Assembly (NCBI RefSeq): GCF_019320115.1
Contig: NC_089597.1
Coordinates: forward strand, 115,688,850-115,752,849
Length of the DNA stretch: 64,000 nt
Direction of reading: 5' to 3'
Origin: Miscanthus floridulus
Taxonomy: Eukaryota; Streptophyta; Magnoliopsida; Poales; Poaceae
The translations under genes and the position numbers were made by a program. Below, in pieces: positions 57,131 to 64,000 of the stretch. The notes beneath the pieces were generated by a model that was not told where the DNA came from, searched no databases, and was given only the letters and a program-made list of their open reading frames with translations. Position 1 is the stretch's first letter; every line of letters begins with the position of its first letter.

Positions 57131-57812
57131 TGGTACTGCAATGAAAGAAAATGCTGAGGAGTGTTCTTCTTCCTTGTTGTGTGTGTGAATGAGAGGGAGT
57201 TAGTGGTTATTTATAGGTTGAGAGGAGGAATGGAGGCCTCTCAATGTGCCATGTCAGCGATCCGTGTGCCTCTTCACCTCAGCCCTTGGATCAAATAGTA
57301 ATAAGATGGATGGTGGAGATAGAGTGGAGTTGTGCTTCCTTGCATGCCAGTACTATGTCAGTGATGTGATAAATCGTTGCTGTCCTTATATCTAAAAAGT
57401 CTATTTTTATTGTCTGAAAAGCATAGATTCGTTCACTGTTGCTTGGTAACCCTAGATTCATCTACAAAGCGTATGTACGATACGTTTAGATTATACACGT
57501 TCTAATAAATTTATAGTTAATCTATGTAGTACATTTGTGCCTTTTTAGCAATGTAGTATGATTAATGATTCACGAAAAAATTCGCAAGAGTTTCCCTTAT
57601 TTTAGGAGCATCCACAGTTACAAACAGAGACACATTATATATTCCAAACATTTAATCATCCAAGGATCAAAATGCAACCACAACGAACATCACAACCAAC
57701 ATAATATGTCCTGCATAGTCCAAATAGTCCACAATGTCCATACAGTCCCAAATAGTTATAGAAAAGTAAATATAAAATCCATAATAGTGCATACTAACAA
57801 CTACCACATCCC
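57131..57812. other. Non-coding spacer of MULE-2
   Basis: No gene is seen; it matches MULE-1 12569-13238. Confidence 0.55.
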
Positions 57813-60278
57813 TCACTGTATCCTACTCTTGCCCTTACCCTTATGACTAAGAGCGCTCATACCTGGAGTGTAAGGGTCACATGGACGGCGTCGCCTAGTG
57901 CCTAGAGGCGGTGTAGGATGAGTCGAGGGAGCATCATGGAGCTGAGAGGGGCTAAGCTCCTCGTGCCTCTTGTCCACGTCATCGTCATTGTCATCTTCCT
58001 CGTCCTTGTCCTCGTCCCCTATAGCTGCTTGGCTAGAGGAACCCAAGCCTCCTCTACCTGCGGAAGGAACGTACACGTCTTGCATCATGTTTGTCCTACA
58101 ACCACAACGACCAGCTGCACGACATAAACGACGTGATAGCCTCTGTTGTACAAAATTATGTTAACTGAAAGAATCTAACGTATTAATGATATGTTTGAAA
58201 GAATATTTTTAATCTTACGTCCAGGAAGCTAAGCATGTAGTCATCCCTGACTCTCGGCTGAATGCGCTCAATCTCTTCAACTGAGCATTTGAGTGTATTG
58301 CCCCGCAACAAAGTTCTCAATAATAATACTTCTGAACATATAGCAATAGGTTTTGTTTTCTTTTGTACAAGAATCTAACGTATTATAAGGGTGATACGGC
58401 TCGAAGGTGGCACTAACTAAAATAGATAACTCCTAATGTCGGTCCTAAAACGCCTAATGTACTATTGTGCAACTTAACGTAGAAAAATAAGGCAATTGGC
58501 TTACCACTCTATCCAAGATCGGTCCTGCCTCCACTTGCCTTCCTACATGAGTCGATTGGTCGTACGCCGTGTCTTCATTGTCGGAGGACTCAATGTCGGC
58601 GTAGTCATCTTCTGTCCATTGTACTCTTAGCCTGCAACGTGCCGCATGCTGGTACCAAGCTTGGTACCGCCTGAACTCACGGTTCGTGTGTGGCTCGTTG
58701 TTGTCATCCACGTTGTCATGCATCTCCTCCCATTACTCAATGAAGGACTGGTGATGCCTCTCCCAGTCAAAAATCTTCTTGTTCTTCTAACGATCCAACC
58801 TGCACGTATGTCATCGTTACTTGAATTCATGTACATGTCACCATATTAATAGAAATGGACTATCACAAGACATTTGAAATATCAAAACAATTACTTGTGT
58901 AAGTCAATGCCAATCGAGAATAGAGCTGTAGGCCAAAGCTGTCTCACTCTAAATTGGCCTACAACCCTATCTAGCAGGTAAAACTCGACAGCATAGAAGA
59001 AGATTAGAGGGCACCTCATCCTATAGAAGTCGTCGTTGAACCCACAAACGTTGCTCAACTGAAAAGGAAGTGCACCCTCTCCATCGTATGGCTCCCACTC
59101 CACTTGCAACATGTCCAAATAAGATGTTAGGTGGTATACTAATCCTTTTCAAACCAGCATGGAAAATAAAATTTACTTACACTAGACACTGTCAGCGTGT
59201 CTAGCTCGTTCGTGAACTCAATGTATGCCTGGTCTAACCTCACGTACGGAACCCTGACCTGGTCCCAAAGGTACGCCCACATCGGCTGCCAACTTGGAGG
59301 CTGACCTTGGAACCACTCACGATGAGCTAGAACCTCTGGACGACCAACTGGAAGATGAGCCCACATCCATAGCTATAACAGGTACACGCATCCACCAAGT
59401 GTCTCGTTGGATGAAAACCAATGACACCCCTCGTACAGGTGCCGATATAGAAAACACAAGACTGTAAAGCCCCAGCTGTAGTGACCCGCCTGGTCCCAGT
59501 CACTGAGGCAGTGGATCCACATCCAGGACGCACTATCACCCATGGCATCAGAGAAGGGAACGTAGACAAACAGGTGTATGATCCATGCCCTGTAGTAGTA
59601 CCTAACTGTCTCCTCATCTGCCTCATTGGGGCACTGTGCGAACTCTTCCCATAGCTAGGAGATAGAAACTCTAGAAGTGTGAGCCCCTTGCTCACCAAGC
59701 TCACGTCCAAGGAAGGCCTCCACTCATGCTCTCCAACCCTCTAACCTGCACTGCCCGGTGACTAGGTTGCCATGAATCCTTAGGCCTAGCATCTTCTAAC
59801 AGTCCTAGAGCGTGACTATCATCTCCTCGAAAGGTAGGTGGAACCTGTGAGTCTCCGGCCGCCACCTATATTTAAGACAAAGCAAGATTACTTGTCAAAA
59901 AGTTAATCGCATGAACAAATGGCCATGAATGAAGGTAATGATTCAATTTAATACATGTCAACCAACGCAGTTATGGCCGCTGAGTTGAACTTGGGCAACC
60001 CACGATGGACCTGAAAAGAGATGACATCTAGGCCAGCTCTTTGCAGGAAAGGAGTGTACCTATCATCGTACCGCATGTCCAAGAACCCACTGTGGGTTCT
60101 AGGACGAAGGAGCGGAAGGTCCTGCATCGAATAAAACATAGTCTCCTATTACTTCACGAACACATGTACGCTCACCAAATTTTGAACAAAACTTATAGAT
60201 TATTACCTGTCCCGGCACTATGAAACGTCCTCGGTGGGTCGCCTCGTACGTCGGGTCGAGCAGGTGGAATTGCTCCAT
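57813..60278 (-). pseudogene. Plant mobile domain (PMD) gene carried by MULE-2
   Basis: ATG at 60278 opens a 24-codon exon (60207-60278) ending in a GTAATA donor. It is followed by exons starting at 60121, 59865, about 59118 and 58836, and the last exon (57813 to about 58140). Motifs are those of the PMD family: LPLLRPRTHSGF, MWRPETHRFHLPFEEM, and PLIFFYAVEFYLLDRVVGQF, then RHHQSFIE. The C-terminal exon is acidic then basic, ending KGKGKSRIQ. PMD proteins are known both as host genes (MAIN and MAIL1) and as transposon passengers. The frame is broken by two TAG near 59800-59815 and a frameshift near 59350. A role in transposition is not established. Confidence 0.75.
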
Positions 60279-60463
60279 CCTAGAAAAAAAGTGAATGAAT
60301 TAGAATTTCAATATACAATGAAACATGAACTTAGAAATATATAAGTAATTGACACAAATACAAGCATAAATTGAGACATGTATAATTAATTAAATGAATA
60401 CGACAAATATAAAATAATAAAATCAACCAATAGTCGCACCTCACTAATCTGCCAATGGCAACT

Positions 60464-61078
60464 TCATGAATTGTGGCCAAGTCTACCGCACTTGCTGCAC
60501 TTGTACTGCTCGGGGTTAGTAACAAATGGAGTTCCTCTCCCATGCCTCATTCTTTCGGGTATCTGATCCATAACCATCGCTGGATCCGCAATGTACTTTG
60601 GCCCATCATATGGAGGCCACTCTCTAGGGTCCTGGAAAGGCATGAAGCGGGGGCTCCATGTGTGCACAAGCGTGTCGACACTGAACTCATGAGGTATCCT
60701 CCTCTCGATATTATAGTTGCGATGCCTAGCTACTACTACCAAATGAGAACATAAAAAGTGGTACTGCCTTAGTTTACCACAAGTACACTTGAAATCTTGA
60801 AGGACAACCACATGTATCCTTGACTCTTGGACCTCGCCATCGGACGTTGTACCGCCCCGATGCTAGACCTGATAAGTCCCTATGGCGTGGTCAAAGCATG
60901 TAACCTCATATGTGCCAGCCCTTTCTCTTGCCTTCTCTAGGTGTGCCTTTGGTTTCGGAGCCCATATCTCTCCATCACTCCGCAACTGCAATGTATGGGC
61001 GTGTCCATCGTTGAACTAGACAACAAGCTTATAAAAGGTGAATTGAACGATTGCATTCATGGGCATACCACGTATCCT
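60464..61078 (-). pseudogene. MULE-2 transposase, C-terminal remnant
   Basis: Homologous to MULE-1 from just after the catalytic Glu. It contains MNAIVQFTFYK, the SWIM finger (CTCG then CSHL, near 60720-60785) and a CCHC knuckle (CSKCGRLGHNS...C). The TGA at 60464 lies inside the knuckle and probably replaces CGA. Two TAG codons lie upstream. The catalytic core is absent, removed at the LTR boundary 61078/61079. Confidence 0.85.
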
Positions 61079-64000
61079 GTGGCAGAACCGTCTAATCTAA
61101 TGCCTCATAGGAGTGCTTGTCTTCCCTTAGACACTAAGCACTCGAGGGAGAACACTAAATTACTCGATTCCATCGGGCACACCCCAAGGGAGAACCCGAA
61201 AATCCATATTTTTGCCAACAGGATCACAAATGAGAGAATAAAGCTTACATCATTCTTAACCATTTCTTACAGCACTTTTAATACAACATCAGAGTATAAT
61301 ATTTATTATTATAATAACGGAATGTAATCATATTATCAGAGTTATGAACAATTTAATTTAACATCGGAATATAACATGTGATTAGAATTACAGCGGAAAT
61401 AAATACCTATCCATGAAATGATGAAGCATGGATGTATAAACTATGACAACGAATTATAATACTTTCATTCATAAAAATATTTAATGAGAGATATAAATCA
61501 AAACTATGATCGTAGCGTAAAGGAAATCCTCTCTGAGCCCACCAGGAGTCCACACACAATAGTCAGCTCTAGCTTCCACCTATCACCTGCAACAGGGGGA
61601 ATAAAACCCTGAGTACTCAATTGTACTCAGCAAGACTTACCCGACAGGAGGAAAGAAAAGACTCCAAGGATATGCAAGGCTATTTAGCTTGTGGGTTTAT
61701 TGCATTTGCAGTAAGCATTACTAAGCGTGCGTCCTTATATTCGATTTTTATTAATTGCCACATTGGTTCATTAACTAACCATTCTATATAAGCACTTGTG
61801 CTACTTTCAAGCAGGTGGTAAGCAATCAGAGTTCCTTTTCTATCTTCCACCTTTCATCTTTCAGTTCTTACTACGATGCTAAACATGAGACAAGCCGTAC
61901 CGGATCGCCCGATGATTCATGAATCATTGCCCCCAGTTGGGTACCCCGAAAACACATGCCTCGCTTATACCCCAGGCACAAGCAGGACCAAATCATCACT
62001 CTCCTGTCCCAGGTGTCTAGGTCCCCATTCAAACTAGGACTCCAAGCCCCCACCCCTAAGCCCTAGACTCAGTGCTGTGCAAGGACCTCCTCCACCAAAA
62101 TAAAACCCTAACAGTCGGTCCGAAAAAGAGCTGGATCCATGACAAGAGAGCAACAAGTCTTCCAAGCGCCCATACACAAGTATGTGCTCAGGATAATAAG
62201 TCTGTGACCTGCCTAGAGTCTTATGCAACAAACGGTCCTTAACCGACCAGACAGGAAAAACAGTGTAACCAAGCTATGCCCCATGTCCTTGGCGACACAA
62301 CCTCTTACACCCACCAATACCCAAACCATATCTCGGCCCAATCACCATTTTACCTTTCCACCATTTTATATATTCCAAGTGATAATCATATAGTAATATA
62401 TTTCCTATATCTCGCGAGTGACAGGCAATCACTCGACTTCTACCGGAGCCCTGTAGCATAGCAATCTACACGATCCTGTCATACTAGTAAGACTCATAGG
62501 ATAAAGATATGTATATGCAAGTGGGTTTCAATCAACTCCTTAAAACTTAATGCACAAATATAATTTAAACTTCAGAAAAGTAGGGGTCATGCATCGGGGC
62601 TTGCCTGGGTAAGATATATATTAAAAGTTAGTATCTGCATCTTCAGATCATCCACATCATCTAAACAGAAAGCCCATTGCATTCTCTCCTGGAGAGAATA
62701 CCATTACACCGCCTTCAGATTCCCAATCATCCTTCGATCGATCCGTTGATCCATCATCGTACCTATATGATATGCGTGCGATGCAATGCAAAGATATAAT
62801 TAATCAACAACAATCGTGACTCATAAAATACGATGTACGCCTCTCGAGTTAACGGACTAGTTCTAACGACGACCGTACTTAGGCTACATATACATGTTGT
62901 CAGATAAGACGTTATTTCGCAACAATAATTTTAGTTATATAAACCAAGGTGTTTCTTTATTTTATTCTATCGATTTAATCATTATTCGAAATAAGACATC
63001 ATTATCTAATTAGCAACTAGTTATTCCGGAGCTACAAAAATTACGGTGAGTAACTAATATTGCTAGGAGTCTACTATATAAATTTCAGATTCAACAATAT
63101 TACCAACTTATCATGGAAATTCCTACAAGTTTATATTTTACAATATTAATTACCTCTAATTAATTATATAGCTTCCTAAGAATATTATCCAACTATGTGA
63201 ACAAATTATACTAGCTGGTAGATCATGATTTTAGGAGCCTAACAAAATTGGTTTCATAATTTTTGGACATCTACACAAATTTATATTGATTTTACAAGTT
63301 TGCTGCAGGAATTAAATTCGAAAATGCATTCAAAAATGAAAAGGGCCGGCGACCACTTATTTGGCCCAGCGGCCCGCAGGAGGCCACGTGGGAGCGCAAT
63401 TGCGCTCAGCCAAGACAGCCCAGCAATGGCCCAGGGTGGGGAGCCACACGCCCGCGCATGATTTAGCAAAAGAGACCCTGCTCTTCCACGCAATAGCAAA
63501 ACCACCTTACCCACTATTCCTACAGTGTAGCGCTTTTCGGACAGACCCCCGGACTATCTCATCTTCACAACTGAGCGGTCCCTGGTGCCACTGCGCTCGC
63601 CGACCGGCCATGGCCGGCATCGAGCGGTCAAACCGGCCAACTAAAGGCCTAAGCGGCCCATATAACGAGCCGACGGGCACCTACGTGCCAGCGTGGGGTG
63701 ACGCGGAGCGGAAGGGAGCGCTGCGATGCACTACCGAGGCCTACCCCCGATGCTGGCCGAACCGCGGCGACGCGACTGTACCGGCACCTACGCTAACGGA
63801 GGCATAGCGGTGGCGGGGAAGCATACGTCACTTACCGCGGTTCGTGCTGTGGTGGCGGTTGAGGCAGAGGAGGACGAGAGGACCCGACCACATGCGCACG
63901 GGCATGGTGGCGTCGCTTTAGGGCAGGCACGGCCTGTCACCACGCCGTTGATGAGCACCCTGGCCAAAGGAAAGCGAGCACCACGTAGAGAGGATCAAGG
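61079..64000 (-). mobile_element. Del/Tekay-like LTR, 3' part, minus strand
   Basis: It begins TGTGGCAGAACC at 61079, the reverse complement of the LTR 3' end (compare CTGCCACA at 9565). It matches the solo LTR 5568-9565 in inverse order through the CATCGGGGCTTGCC block near 62600 to the GTCCAAAAATTATG block near 63260. The 5' end of the LTR lies beyond the window, so whether it is solo or part of a full element cannot be told. The open frame at 63361-63807 is within the LTR and is not a credible gene. Confidence 0.65.

Larger units (their letters stand above)
53631..61078. mobile_element. MULE-2: Mutator-like element, right end cut off
   Basis: The left inverted repeat (about 53631-53775) carries the same GGCGCC-rich units as MULE-1. 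The element holds a + strand Cys-rich gene (54055-56111), then on the minus strand accessory gene B (56465-57130), a plant-mobile-domain gene (57813-60278) and the C-terminal part of a transposase (60464-61078). The right side is lost where a Del/Tekay-like LTR begins at 61079. Confidence 0.8.

Noticed and set aside
63361..63807. 148-codon + strand frame near the window end
   Set aside because: It is antisense within the Del/Tekay-like LTR and resembles nothing known.
1..64000. tRNA, rRNA genes or CRISPR arrays
   Set aside because: No tRNA box B, rRNA core words or regularly spaced short repeats with unique spacers were seen on either strand by reading.

Overview
The window looks like nuclear DNA of a panicoid grass, probably Andropogoneae (the Saccharum, Sorghum, Miscanthus or maize group). 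This is inferred from nested LTR retrotransposons, grass-type MITEs and one very GC-rich host gene with a short intron; no species can be named from sequence alone. The only host protein gene I can support is a two-exon patatin-like acyl hydrolase of the pPLAIII type on the + strand (38485-39872). No rRNA, tRNA, CRISPR or bacterial-type operon is visible. Nearly everything else is transposable elements or unassigned intergenic DNA.

Layout. 1-1149 is the 5' part of a Del/Tekay-like LTR on the minus strand. 2946-10034 is a small CACTA-like element swollen by two solo LTRs (3515-5396 and 5568-9565), each with its own target-site duplication. 10186-17699 is a complete Mutator-like element (MULE-1) with long inverted repeats, an intact small + strand gene, and a decayed transposase and accessory gene on the minus strand. 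17719-20100 is a 5'-truncated LINE split by an 898-bp PIF/Harbinger-like MITE. 20.1-30.9 kb is mostly intergenic, with MITEs, a 285-bp x 3 tandem array, a LINE fragment and a CpG-rich stretch. 30922 to about 37475 is a deleted Ty3/Gypsy element of Tat type with one LTR, a gag remnant, and a long spliced antisense reading frame. 37.5-44.3 kb holds the patatin-like gene and MITEs. 44275-51162 is a complete but disabled Ty1/Copia element on the minus strand. 51735-52716 is a nearly perfect palindrome. About 53631-61078 is MULE-2, a relative of MULE-1 that also carries a plant-mobile-domain gene, cut off by another Del/Tekay-like LTR (61079 to the window end, minus strand).

How the parts relate. 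MULE-1 and MULE-2 are two copies of one family, and each clarifies the other. Both keep a zinc-binding-type gene just inside the left inverted repeat on the + strand. The transposase and other accessory genes read toward it from the right. In MULE-1 the transposase runs straight into an exon that in MULE-2 ends the plant-mobile-domain gene, so the gene order has been remodelled. Element coding regions are broken largely by TAG stops that fit CAG-to-TAG or TGG-to-TAG changes, the pattern expected of methylated cytosines mutating in silenced DNA. The 172-aa + strand gene of MULE-1 is a clear exception and has no break.
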